13,350 nucleotides of DNA. Source: JBAZAX01 sp041671765 (GTDB taxonomy: Bacteria; Babelota; Babeliae; Babelales; RVW-14). The position numbers were made by a program, and so were the translations under genes. The notes beneath the pieces are model-generated. The model was not told the origin of the DNA. It ran no database searches and saw only the letters and a list, made by a program, of their open reading frames with translations. Location: contig JBAZAX010000032.1 of the NCBI GenBank assembly GCA_041671765.1, forward strand, positions 1 to 13,350. Reading direction: 5' to 3'. Numbering within the stretch: position 1 is the first letter of the stretch; each line of letters opens with the position of its first letter. Shown here in pieces: positions 4,562-11,977 of the stretch.

Positions 4562-6856
4562 TTATACATTTGATTTAAAAAGTATTGTTTGCTTTTCGTT
4601 TGATAGAATTTTTGTTGCTGTAAGTTTTGTGCACGGTTGTAAGATTCCATAATTTTTTGAATAAAAGCCCGTTAGCATTACAAAATTCAACGTTGAAAAA
4701 ATTCGACATATAGGTTTATTATTTTTTTCAACAGACCAACTTTTGTCATCTTCTTTTTTTAATTTTAGTTCTGGATTAAAAATTAAGTTCCATTCACTAT
4801 TTATTTTATCACCATTTATTTCATTTTTTGTGTTTTCTGGTGCAATCTCCCACCAGTCAGTTAATTTAAAATTTTTTTCTTCATCTATTTCAATAGTTCG
4901 ATAGGCTTTTTTATTTACATAAGTATCGAATTTATTGTAAGCAGTTATCCGTATATTATCACTGGTTTGATCAATTATTGCCGGATTATCTTGTGGCGTG
5001 AGTTTAAGCTGGAACAGCTCATCTTGTACTGTTATGAGTTCAGGCGAATAGAATGTATTGTGTGATTGTGGGCTTCGCATCAAGTTTCGCCATGTACCGT
5101 TTGCCGTGTAAACATAGCTTCCAGGATCTATTAGAATTGGAGTTCCATTGATTGATAGTGTTACGGCTAGTTGGTCGTAATGAAAATGGCCTGTCGGCTG
5201 ATTTTGGTTGAATTTTGGCAGACGAAATGTTACATGGAAGCGTGCCCCGTCCGGGCATGTTTTTATTAGATCTTTTGCATAACCCGGCCCGTCGCCCTTC
5301 GGGCGATGGTTCGACAGGCTCACCACGAGCGCGCCTTTTAAAGATTCCAAATTACGTAAGAAGTCTATTATCACAATTCCAAAGTCCGGATAGTTGTAAA
5401 TTACAGATTTTTCATTTGCAGCTCTTGGTTTTTTAGTACTTGGAATTTCAATCCCGGTTAAAATTTTCCCGCTGTCGTTATCACCGATAGTTACAAAATG
5501 GCCAGATGAGTTCGTGCCAGGCGAGCCTTTGCCAGACTCGTCTGTGCAGGCTTGTAAGAATTCTATCATTTTATCAAAGCGACTTAAAAATTCAGCAGGT
5601 AAGCCTGCTTGCCCCGTTTTGTTTTGATTCGTTTGGTAATCCGAAGTGATATTTTCTTTTGTATTACAAATCAGTTTAAAATGTAAAAACAGTTCAGTAT
5701 CAAGTCTATGATAACCGGTTGTTCCCTCATAACATGTTCCATCGGGTTGTATTTGATGAAAAAATTGTTCTAGTATTTTTTTTACACACCAATTTTTTTT
5801 CTTATCAATGCTAGTATTACTTGTGTAAGCGTTATTTACGTGAGTATTTTTAATTTTGAAAAATTCGCATAAATACAGATATCCAACCAGATCAGATACA
5901 TAATGGTTATTGGGTTTATCTGATGTCTCCCAATTAAATTCAAGATAATGTAAATGCATGTGCAGTGTATTTATAAATTTAATCCAAAATTCATCTGGAA
6001 TATTATTATCGTTTTTGAAAAAATAAAATCCCCAAATCCAGTTGATAGCTCGTATTGCAACGTCCATTGGACATACCCAATTGACTCCAAGCATGTATGG
6101 ATTTTGTTTTATCCAGTCTGATATTTGGTTTTGGAAAGTGCTTGTGTATCGATTATTCTGATTTATTTGGTAAGCTCTGCCAAGCACAAAAATATGTTGA
6201 AATCTGGACAGTTCCCACGGCACCTTGATATCCGGATTATATTCATCAAGTTTGATATTGGGGGGACAAGATGCTGCAATGTCTTGATAGAAGCTATGCG
6301 TCCATGATTTGGGGTTTGTAGTACACCATTTTGCATAATTGAGATACTCAAACTTGTCCGCTCCCAGTCTTCGCCCTACGTGGCTACGACGGGCAGGCTG
6401 TGGTGAGTGCCGGCCGGTCCTTCGATACGCGCACTTTGTGCGCACTCTGGACGAGCGGCCGGTGTATCGAACCATGCGGGCATAGAATCTACTTAGAATA
6501 TTCTGACTTTTAAAATCTTGGTGCCACGGGATTTTTTCAAAACATTTTATTCCCGAACCCAAGATATCAAAACAATTTGAAGCGGCCAGATCCGCCTGCT
6601 GCAAAATCCAGTTACTGTCTTTGAATTTATTCGGCAAGTATGCGTTAAACTCTTCTGAATTTATTATTTTTTCTAGAAAATCAGTGTTAATTGATTTGGC
6701 TGTTTTGTCATCCTGAACTTGTTTCAGGATCCATGGATTAAATAAAATCCTCTTATAACAAAATCGTATCCAACGTTTTTTGGCTTTTCGTTCAAAAACT
6801 TGGGCACATCCGAATACTCCAAGTTCCATAAATCTTTTAAAAAATATTGCAAGCAT
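4562..6856 (-). CDS. Heparinase II/III-like protein carrying in-frame palindromic repeat insertions
   Basis: 764 residues. Heparinase II/III family proteins are polysaccharide lyases with an alpha/alpha toroid followed by a beta-sandwich. Family landmarks: CFDILGSG and IPWHQDFKS near residues 95-115, DIKVPWELSRFQH, ETSDKPNNHYVSDLVGYLY, GTCYEGTTGYHRLDTELFLHF, IGDNDSGKI, then GHFHYDQLAVTLSINGTPIL, DPGSYVYTANGTWRN and SHNTF in the sandwich domain. The Asn/His, Tyr and His positions typical of catalysis appear present. No signal peptide is seen, so location is unclear. The substrate cannot be read from sequence. Three stretches are foreign to the family and coincide with GC-rich palindromic repeats: about residues 40-49, 126-166 and 507-522. 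The frame stays open through all. The start (GGTAGAAG before ATG) is only moderately supported. Whether the enzyme is still active is unknown. Confidence 0.85.
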   Translation of the reverse strand: MLAIFFKRFMELGVFGCAQVFERKAKKRWIRFCYKRILFNPWILKQVQDDKTAKSINTDFLEKIINSEEFNAYLPNKFKDSNWILQQADLAASNCFDILGSGIKCFEKIPWHQDFKSQNILSRFYARMVRYTGRSSRVRTKCAYRRTGRHSPQPARRSHVGRRLGADKFEYLNYAKWCTTNPKSWTHSFYQDIAASCPPNIKLDEYNPDIKVPWELSRFQHIFVLGRAYQINQNNRYTSTFQNQISDWIKQNPYMLGVNWVCPMDVAIRAINWIWGFYFFKNDNNIPDEFWIKFINTLHMHLHYLEFNWETSDKPNNHYVSDLVGYLYLCEFFKIKNTHVNNAYTSNTSIDKKKNWCVKKILEQFFHQIQPDGTCYEGTTGYHRLDTELFLHFKLICNTKENITSDYQTNQNKTGQAGLPAEFLSRFDKMIEFLQACTDESGKGSPGTNSSGHFVTIGDNDSGKILTGIEIPSTKKPRAANEKSVIYNYPDFGIVIIDFLRNLESLKGALVVSLSNHRPKGDGPGYAKDLIKTCPDGARFHVTFRLPKFNQNQPTGHFHYDQLAVTLSINGTPILIDPGSYVYTANGTWRNLMRSPQSHNTFYSPELITVQDELFQLKLTPQDNPAIIDQTSDNIRITAYNKFDTYVNKKAYRTIEIDEEKNFKLTDWWEIAPENTKNEINGDKINSEWNLIFNPELKLKKEDDKSWSVEKNNKPICRIFSTLNFVMLTGFYSKNYGILQPCTKLTATKILSNEKQTILFKSNV
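5291..5334. repeat. GC-rich palindromic repeat inside the heparinase-like gene (copy 1)
   Basis: CGCCC-TTC-GGGCG (5293-5305) forms a tight hairpin, followed by TGGTTCGACAGGCTCACCAC and GAGC. The TTCGACAGGCTCA-type sequence is a widespread interspersed bacterial repeat motif. On the gene strand it is translated as ALVVSLSNHRPKGDGPGY, which has no place in the heparinase fold. It shares the core TCGAACCAT with the copy at 6361-6480, in the opposite orientation. It is strikingly GC-rich against the AT-rich flanks. Confidence 0.75.
5594..5609. repeat. Short palindrome inside the heparinase-like gene
   Basis: AGCAGG-TAAG-CCTGCT is a 6-bp perfect stem with a 4-nt loop, translated on the gene strand within TGQAGLPAEF. 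It may be another small repeat insertion in a variable region between the conserved toroid motifs, or chance. Confidence 0.3.
6361..6480. repeat. Composite GC-rich palindromic repeat inside the heparinase-like gene (copy 2)
   Basis: About 120 bases, clearly GC-rich. The core is nested: GCGCAC-TTT-GTGCGC (6429-6443) inside GTCC/GGAC (6417-6420 with 6449-6452) inside CCGGCCG/CGGCCGG (6410-6416 with 6456-6462). TTCGATAC (6421-6428) is also complementary to GTATCGAA (6464-6471). The left part (6367-6394) has a second, smaller palindromic module including GGCTACGACGGGCAGGC. Translation on the gene strand gives ~40 Arg-rich residues (TGRSSRVRTK, then RRTGRHSPQPARRSHVGRR) between the family motifs DFKS and DIKVPWELS. 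The length is close to a multiple of three and no stop is introduced. Confidence 0.8.
6710..6730. repeat. ATCCTGAA-type palindromic repeat near the 5' end of the heparinase-like gene (copy 3)
   Basis: ATCCTGAA (6710-6717) and TTCAGGAT (6723-6730) are perfect inverted arms around CTTGT. This is the common interspersed palindrome of the CATCCTGAAC/GTTTCAGGATC type found in many bacterial genomes. On the gene strand it is translated as WILKQVQDD (about residues 42-50). Confidence 0.75.
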
Positions 6857-6861
6857 CTTCT

Positions 6862-6892
6862 ACCAAACAATTTTTGCACCAAACAATTTTTG
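6862..6892. repeat. 15-bp tandem direct repeat in the divergent intergenic region
   Basis: ACCAAACAATTTTTG occurs at 6862-6876 and again at 6878-6892, giving a 16-base period. It lies just upstream of the heparinase-like start on minus and overlaps the -35 region of the HAD gene on plus. Confidence 0.85.
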
Positions 6893-6901
6893 ATTTATAA
6901 T
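6873..6901 (+). promoter_or_regulatory. Probable promoter of the HAD gene
   Basis: A perfect TATAAT (6896-6901) has TTTGCA (6873-6878, 4 of 6) 17 bases upstream. Transcription would start near 6908, giving a ~30-base leader with GAAAGG at 6925-6930, 7 bases before the ATG. The -35 lies in the direct repeat. Confidence 0.55.
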
Positions 6902-6937
6902 CAATACTCTAAGTTTATTAAAAAGAAAGGATAATCT

Positions 6938-7660
6938 ATGGATAACAATATATTAAGTAATGATAAAAACCAACAAGAATTAGATGAACAGAGCGTTGCT
7001 CAATTGGAACCAGTTCAACTGGAAGCAGTTCAACAAAAAACAATTCAACCGGCAGCGCTTGGCAATAAATATAAAAATATTATTTTTGATCTTGGTGCCG
7101 TTTTATTTTACTTTAATCCGTATGAAATTTTGCAGGATCTTTTTGGCCTTACAAAAGAACAATCTCAAGTAATAGTAAAAAACATTTCCAGTTCCACTTG
7201 GCTTGATATGGACAGAGGTCTTATAACACCTGAGCAAGTCGCAGAAAAATTGGCAGATCCTTTTGGCAAAGAAAATATGATGAAGTTTCTTGATGCGATG
7301 CCTGGTCGGCTGGTGCCTCTTACTCAAGGTGTTGAAATTTTAAATTTGGTCAGGCAGAAGGGATATAAAACTTATATTCTTTCAAACTTAGCAGAGTTTT
7401 GTTACCTCAAAGTCAAAGATTACGATTTTGTTAAACAGTTTGATGGCGCGATTTATTCGTACCAGCACAAATGTGCCAAACCTGAGGCACAGATTTATGA
7501 AATTCTGTTAAATACTTATTCTCTAAAAGCAGAAGAATGCCTTTTTATTGATGATCTTGAGGTTAATATTAACGGAAGCAAAACACTAGGAATTGATGGA
7601 ATTGTTTGCAAAGACCATAATTATGTTTTGGATCAGCTAAAATTATTAAACATTATTTAG
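6938..7660 (+). CDS. HAD superfamily hydrolase (subfamily IA, YihX-like phosphatase)
   Basis: 240 residues. HAD motifs are all present: motif I FDLGAVLF with nucleophile Asp51, motif II ILSN with Ser149, the motif III Lys181 in CAKPEAQIYEIL, and motif IV FIDD (Asp205, Asp206). The DLG variant of motif I, with Gly where many HADs have Asp, is normal for the YihX-like sugar-phosphate phosphatases. The cap between motifs I and II is small and helical. The substrate cannot be assigned. Residues 11-40 are an added Gln-rich tail with repeats (AQLEPVQLEAVQQKTIQP) not needed for the fold. Promoter and ribosome binding site support the start. The 3' end overlaps the convergent 7653-8486 gene by 8 bases. 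It is probably cytoplasmic. Confidence 0.88.
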   Translation: MDNNILSNDKNQQELDEQSVAQLEPVQLEAVQQKTIQPAALGNKYKNIIFDLGAVLFYFNPYEILQDLFGLTKEQSQVIVKNISSSTWLDMDRGLITPEQVAEKLADPFGKENMMKFLDAMPGRLVPLTQGVEILNLVRQKGYKTYILSNLAEFCYLKVKDYDFVKQFDGAIYSYQHKCAKPEAQIYEILLNTYSLKAEECLFIDDLEVNINGSKTLGIDGIVCKDHNYVLDQLKLLNII

Positions 7661-8486
7661 CACTGACTTGTCTTTTTTGTGTGGCTTTTTCATAAGATCT
7701 GAAAAAGAATTTTGTACCATCGAGCAAAGGCCTGTATTTTTCGCACAATTTTTTTATAAATTCTGAAAACTGTTGTGTTGTTATGGTCATCTTCCAGTCC
7801 AAAGTGGTTAGAATGAGTATTTCAATGGCATTTATTATTTCAAGTGTATCTTTTATGGCCTGAACCCTTTTCCAATCACTGTCTATACTAGGCTCATAAT
7901 AATGTTTATAAAATACTGAAGCCCAATATTTATTTGAAAAAAATTTATCCTCATTTTCCTTTGATGCTAGCAGGCAACATACTATAAAATAGTTTGAGAC
8001 ACGTTTGAAGTCTCTTATTAAAGTTGAATTTTGAGTGAGTAAATTTTCCAAATAAATTAATCCATATAAAATTGTGTGTCTTGTGATTTGCAGTTTGCTG
8101 ATTAAATTATTGGTTATTATTCTAGTTTCATATTGCTTATTTGGCTCAGTGTTGAAGATGCTTTTTTCTCCGGTCATAAAGCAAAGTTCTGTTGCTATGA
8201 TATAATTTAAAACGGCCTTTTTTTTAGACAATTCTTCTCTTGAAATCGATGGCTTTCCACTAATAATATTTTGTTCTTGAGTGTCAATTGTTTTGATTAA
8301 TTTAAGCAGGGGGAAAGAATCCCATTCGGTTGCAGTAATTTGCTGCGTGGTCCATTGACTGGCAGCCGCTTTTAGCGTTATCACGCCTTGATGAGTGGAA
8401 TCTTGAGTTGGAGAATCCTGTGTCATGGCATTTATATTAGCAATTCCGAGTCCATAACATAAAATCAAAAAAACAAAAAGATTCAT
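7653..8486 (-). CDS. Secreted protein with a cyclin-box-like domain
   Basis: 277 residues from the ATG at 8486, chosen because AAGGGG (8494-8499) is 7 bases upstream and a signal peptide then begins directly (MNLFVFLILCYGLGIANINA); an in-frame ATG at 8519 is less likely. Residues ~120-250 read like a cyclin N-terminal box of the Pho80/PCL or cyclin Y kind: TRHTILYGLIYLENLL (helices 1-2), FIVCCLLASKENEDKFFSNK and YWASVF (helix 3 and after), then INAIEILILTTLDWKM (helix 5) and TTQQFSEFIKKL. Lys176 in LLASK and Glu222 in AIEILIL sit where eukaryotic cyclins hold the Lys/Glu pair that contacts the CDK. Residues 21-120 are low in recognisable features. Export plus a eukaryotic fold suggests a host-directed effector; that is inference. 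It could also be an unrelated helical protein. Confidence 0.72.
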   Translation of the reverse strand: MNLFVFLILCYGLGIANINAMTQDSPTQDSTHQGVITLKAAASQWTTQQITATEWDSFPLLKLIKTIDTQEQNIISGKPSISREELSKKKAVLNYIIATELCFMTGEKSIFNTEPNKQYETRIITNNLISKLQITRHTILYGLIYLENLLTQNSTLIRDFKRVSNYFIVCCLLASKENEDKFFSNKYWASVFYKHYYEPSIDSDWKRVQAIKDTLEIINAIEILILTTLDWKMTITTQQFSEFIKKLCEKYRPLLDGTKFFFRSYEKATQKRQVSAK

Positions 8487-8607
8487 CTTAATTCCCCTTC
8501 CCATTTTTGTGTCATCCAAATTTCAGATTCTAGTTTTTAAGTTTAATTATGATAGTATTTAAAAGTAAATATTTATAAGTAATAATCTTTTTAATACAGG
8601 ATATAAC

Positions 8608-9609
8608 ATGAATAAAAAAATTATTCTTACCGGTGATCGCCCAACGGGTCCACTGCATCTGGGACATTTTATTGGATCGCTACAAAATCGTGTTAAATTA
8701 CAACAAGAGTACAATCAATATATTTTAATTGCCGATGTGCAAGCATTAACGGATAATTTTGAAAATCCGGAAAAAGTCAGAAAAAATATTTTTGAATTAG
8801 CTTGCGATTATTTAGCAGTTGGTATCAATCCGGATGTTTCTACAATTTTTATTCAATCAATGATTCCGGAAATTGCAGATCTTACAATTTTTTACCTGAA
8901 TTTGGTTACACTTGCCAGACTACAGCGTAATCCAACTGTTAAAGACGAAATAAAACAAAAAGGCTATGGGGCCAACGTTACGGCCGGATTTTTGTGTTAT
9001 CCCGTCAGCCAGGCTGCTGACATAACTGTTTTTAATGCAGATTTGGTTCCGGTTGGAGAAGATCAACTTCCAATGATTGAGCAGACTGTTGAAATTGTCC
9101 GCAAATTTAACAGCATTTATGAACCGGTTTTTGTAGAACCAAAGGCGCTTGTTCCCGAACATGGTGCGCGTTTGTCAGGCATTGATGGAAAAGCAAAAAT
9201 GAGTAAATCGTTAGGCAATGCAATTTATCTGTCTGATTCTGCTGATGATTTACAGAAAAAAGTGATGAGCATGTTTACCGATCCAAACCACTTGCGCGTT
9301 GAAGATCCGGGCAAAATAGAGGGTAATACTGTTTTTACGTACCTTGATATTTTTGATCAGGATAAGGTCCGCGTAAATGATTTGAAAGAGCATTACAAGC
9401 GCGGCGGATTAGGTGATGTAAAAGTAAAACGTCATTTGAATGAGATATTACAAGAATTTTTAAAGCCAATTCGTGAACGTAGAATGCAATTTTCAAGTGA
9501 TCCCGCTCAGGTTATGAATATTGTTAAACAGGGTACGGATAAGGCTAGAAATACTGCGGCGCAGACAATGGCAAAGGTACGTAAGGCCATGAAAATTAAT
9601 TATTTTTAA
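8608..9609 (+). CDS. trpS: Tryptophanyl-tRNA synthetase
   Basis: 333 residues, the normal length. This class I aminoacyl-tRNA synthetase charges tRNA-Trp in the cytoplasm. The HIGH motif is PTGPLHLGHFIGSL (residues 12-25) and the KMSKS motif is exact (197-201). Between them are the TrpRS landmarks NPTVKDE (108-114), GFLCYPVSQAADI (127-139) and PVGEDQLPMIE (148-158). The C-terminal anticodon-binding helices follow to residue 333. ACAGGAT lies just upstream of the ATG as a modest ribosome binding site. The gene is divergent from the cyclin-like gene (~120 bases shared) and convergent with uppP, with 24 bases between stops and no clear terminator hairpin. Confidence 0.97.
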   Translation: MNKKIILTGDRPTGPLHLGHFIGSLQNRVKLQQEYNQYILIADVQALTDNFENPEKVRKNIFELACDYLAVGINPDVSTIFIQSMIPEIADLTIFYLNLVTLARLQRNPTVKDEIKQKGYGANVTAGFLCYPVSQAADITVFNADLVPVGEDQLPMIEQTVEIVRKFNSIYEPVFVEPKALVPEHGARLSGIDGKAKMSKSLGNAIYLSDSADDLQKKVMSMFTDPNHLRVEDPGKIEGNTVFTYLDIFDQDKVRVNDLKEHYKRGGLGDVKVKRHLNEILQEFLKPIRERRMQFSSDPAQVMNIVKQGTDKARNTAAQTMAKVRKAMKINYF

Positions 9610-9633
9610 ACAAGTTCAAGTGCCACTCAGTTA

Positions 9634-10530
9634 TCAATTGCATGCAATCAAAATAATTATTGGAATTAACATATAAAATCCAAGCCACCATAATTTGTTT
9701 TTAACCGCGAGTTTGTAACATAAATTAAGTGCAAGTATTGCAATAATAGTTGCACTTAAAATCAAAAAGAAGCCATGAGTGCCAAAACCGGCATTCAAGT
9801 TTTGAAAAAGCTCAGGTTTTTTGAAAATATCCTTTATTCCCAAAAATAAGAATGCTGCAACAATCAGCGGCAAGTGTATTAAAAACGAAATCTGAAAAGC
9901 TCGTCTAGGACTGATTTTTAACCAACATCCTGCAACGTATGTACTTGCAAAACGCGATATCCCAGGCAAAAGGGCACAGCCTTGAACTGCGCCAAGAATT
10001 ATTGCTTTTTTGAAATCAAAAGGTTCATAACAGCCTACCTGTAGTGCTGTGCTTGTTGAATTGTTGCGAATCAGTCTTAACGAGAATAAAAGTAGCATTG
10101 TTATTATAAAACCAAAGAGCAAAAAATTTGGTCCAAGATTTTCGAAAAAATCGTGCATGCCAATTTTTATAACAAAATAAAATATGCTTGTAATCAAGTC
10201 TGCCACAATTACCAGTTCAACGATTTTAGTGAATAAAGAAAACAGCTTTTTTTGAGAAAACGATAGTGGCTTTGATTTGAACAAAAATTGTATGCACAAC
10301 TGAATCACTTTTTTTACCGGGAAAGCCCAGTCTTTAAAGAATACGATCAATATCGCAGCTAAAGCCGTGCCGTGTAACAGATGGTCTAAAAAGTCGGGCA
10401 AAATGGCATTTGGGATTCCCCAAAACTTATTTGCCAGCAAACCGGCCAATGCCACGTGTCCTGAGCTGCTGATTGGCAGTGATTCAACTATTATTTGCGT
10501 AATTATTAAAACAAGAATTATGCTTTCCAT
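9634..10530 (-). CDS. uppP: Undecaprenyl-diphosphate phosphatase (UppP/BacA family)
   Basis: 298 residues, a little longer than the usual ~270. The enzyme dephosphorylates undecaprenyl diphosphate to recycle the lipid carrier of peptidoglycan and sits in the inner membrane. The (E/Q)xxxE motif appears as QIIVE (residues 12-16), followed by SLPISSSGH with the catalytic His25. The second motif, PGxSRSxxT, appears as PGISRFAST (189-197), with Phe194 where Ser is usual. Numerous hydrophobic segments fit a polytopic protein. The start is supported by AGGGGG about 7 bases upstream on the minus strand. It is a functional partner of murF but not in an operon with it. Confidence 0.93.
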   Translation of the reverse strand: MESIILVLIITQIIVESLPISSSGHVALAGLLANKFWGIPNAILPDFLDHLLHGTALAAILIVFFKDWAFPVKKVIQLCIQFLFKSKPLSFSQKKLFSLFTKIVELVIVADLITSIFYFVIKIGMHDFFENLGPNFLLFGFIITMLLLFSLRLIRNNSTSTALQVGCYEPFDFKKAIILGAVQGCALLPGISRFASTYVAGCWLKISPRRAFQISFLIHLPLIVAAFLFLGIKDIFKKPELFQNLNAGFGTHGFFLILSATIIAILALNLCYKLAVKNKLWWLGFYMLIPIIILIACN

Positions 10531-10689
10531 TATTATCCCCCTGTAAGTTATTAATTTTATATAAAATTATAATTTATAAGTGATTATATGATAATAATTA
10601 ATATAATTAAAAGAGTTAATTACAACTTCTAGATGTTGAGCTTCAGTTTATAAAATTTTGCATATTTTTTAACGAATTTCTTTATTCTG

Positions 10690-10720
10690 GACAAATTCGA
10701 TATTGAATGTAGAATTTGTC
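10690..10720 (+). promoter_or_regulatory. 9-bp inverted repeat upstream of the DUF4143 ATPase gene
   Basis: GACAAATTC (10690-10698) and GAATTTGTC (10712-10720) are perfect inverted arms separated by 13 bases, in the 229-base gap before the ATPase gene. A weak promoter (TTGCAT 10658-10663, TTTATT 10681-10686) overlaps its left side. It could be an operator or a leader hairpin. The rest of the gap (10531-10689) is extremely AT-rich and shows nothing else. Confidence 0.4.
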
Positions 10721-10759
10721 TAATACTGCGGTTTAACTTCATTAATTTGGAGATTTGAG

Positions 10760-11977
10760 ATGATAAAACGTAAAATTTCTGAAGATATATTAAGCGGGGC
10801 GCGGTATTTTCCTGTTGTTGGCATTTTAGGCCCCCGTCAATCTGGTAAAACAACTCTTGCCAGGGAACTATTTAAAAATCACAATTATCTTTCACTCGAG
10901 GATTTGGAACTCAGGGCTGCTGCAAAAAATGATCCGAGAACATTTTTGCAGGCAAATCGAAATGATTATGGAATAATTGTCGACGAATTTCAGTATGTGC
11001 CGGAGCTCCTATCTTATATTCAAACAGTAGTTGATCAAGATCAAAAAAATGGGTACTTCATTTTAACAGGCTCACAAAATTTTTTAATGAATGAGGCTAT
11101 AACCCAGTCTTTGGCTGGCAGAATTTCGTTACATACGCTTTTGCCATTATCAATTTTAGAACTAAAAGATGAAAAATATATTCCATCAGAAATTGAGCCC
11201 ATGCTCTACCAAGGCTGCTACCCGGCAATTTATTCAAAAAACATCCCTCCGGAAAAACTCTATAAAAACTATATGCAAACATATATCGAACGTGACGTTC
11301 GTCAACTTACTAATATTGGTGACTTGACGACATTTCAAACCTTTATAAGACTTTGCGCAGCACGAGTTGGACAACTTGTGAATTTTACTGTGCTGGGCAA
11401 TGATGCTAATATTAGCGATGCAACTGTGAGGCGTTGGCTTAGTATTTTGGAAGCGAATTATATCATTTTTCGCTTGCATCCATATCATGAAAATTTGGGC
11501 AAACGGATGGTAAAGGCAGCCAAACTTTATTTTTATGACCCAGGACTTATTTGCCATCTTCTTCAGATTAAGCAAGAAGACTTGGCAAGTCATCCAAATA
11601 AAGGCAACATTTTTGAATCGTTTATTATTGCTGATATCCTCAAGCATTATCACAATAATGGCGTAGATCCTCGAATATACTTCTGGAGAGATAAAACGGA
11701 ACATGAGGTTGATTGTATTATACAAGATGGTCAAAAGCTCCTGCCAATCGAAATAAAATCGGGAAGAACTTTTAACCAGCGCTTTCTTGATGGCCTTACT
11801 TATTGGAATAACCTAAAACATGGGCTTCTTGAAAAAAACACCGGCTCTAATCAGGCTACTCCCAACGGAGATTCGGTAGGCCATGGCGCCGTTATTTTTG
11901 CCGGTTCGGCACAACAACCGCGTGCTCATAAGACACTTGTGAGTTGGCAATCAATCGATGAGATCTATGATTTATGA
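10760..11977 (+). CDS. AAA-family ATPase with C-terminal DUF4143 domain
   Basis: 405 residues, the usual length for this family. Walker A is GPRQSGKTT (residues 24-32), Walker B is IIVDEFQ (72-78), and a sensor-like ILTGSQNFL follows. The middle has TYIERDVRQLTNIGDL and a winged-helix-like stretch. The C-terminal DUF4143 region has ESFIIADILKHY, YFWRDKTEHEVDCII and LLPIEIKSG, a pattern (E..D, ExK) like PD-(D/E)xK nuclease folds. The molecular function of these proteins is not established. Near the C-terminus, about residues 355-380 are Gly/Asn-rich and look like a variable insert. GGAG at 10749-10752 supports the start. It is a single gene, with an inverted repeat upstream and a possible overlapping small ORF at 11974. 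Confidence 0.92.
   Translation: MIKRKISEDILSGARYFPVVGILGPRQSGKTTLARELFKNHNYLSLEDLELRAAAKNDPRTFLQANRNDYGIIVDEFQYVPELLSYIQTVVDQDQKNGYFILTGSQNFLMNEAITQSLAGRISLHTLLPLSILELKDEKYIPSEIEPMLYQGCYPAIYSKNIPPEKLYKNYMQTYIERDVRQLTNIGDLTTFQTFIRLCAARVGQLVNFTVLGNDANISDATVRRWLSILEANYIIFRLHPYHENLGKRMVKAAKLYFYDPGLICHLLQIKQEDLASHPNKGNIFESFIIADILKHYHNNGVDPRIYFWRDKTEHEVDCIIQDGQKLLPIEIKSGRTFNQRFLDGLTYWNNLKHGLLEKNTGSNQATPNGDSVGHGAVIFAGSAQQPRAHKTLVSWQSIDEIYDL

Noticed and set aside
5040..5436. Short frames on both strands around the palindromic repeat in the heparinase-like gene
   Set aside because: They are by-products of the heparinase frame and GC-rich repeat; none carries start signals.
11234..11734. 166-codon minus-strand frame inside the ATPase gene
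   Set aside because: It lies wholly within the well-supported DUF4143 ATPase; the product has no recognisable motif and no ribosome binding site.
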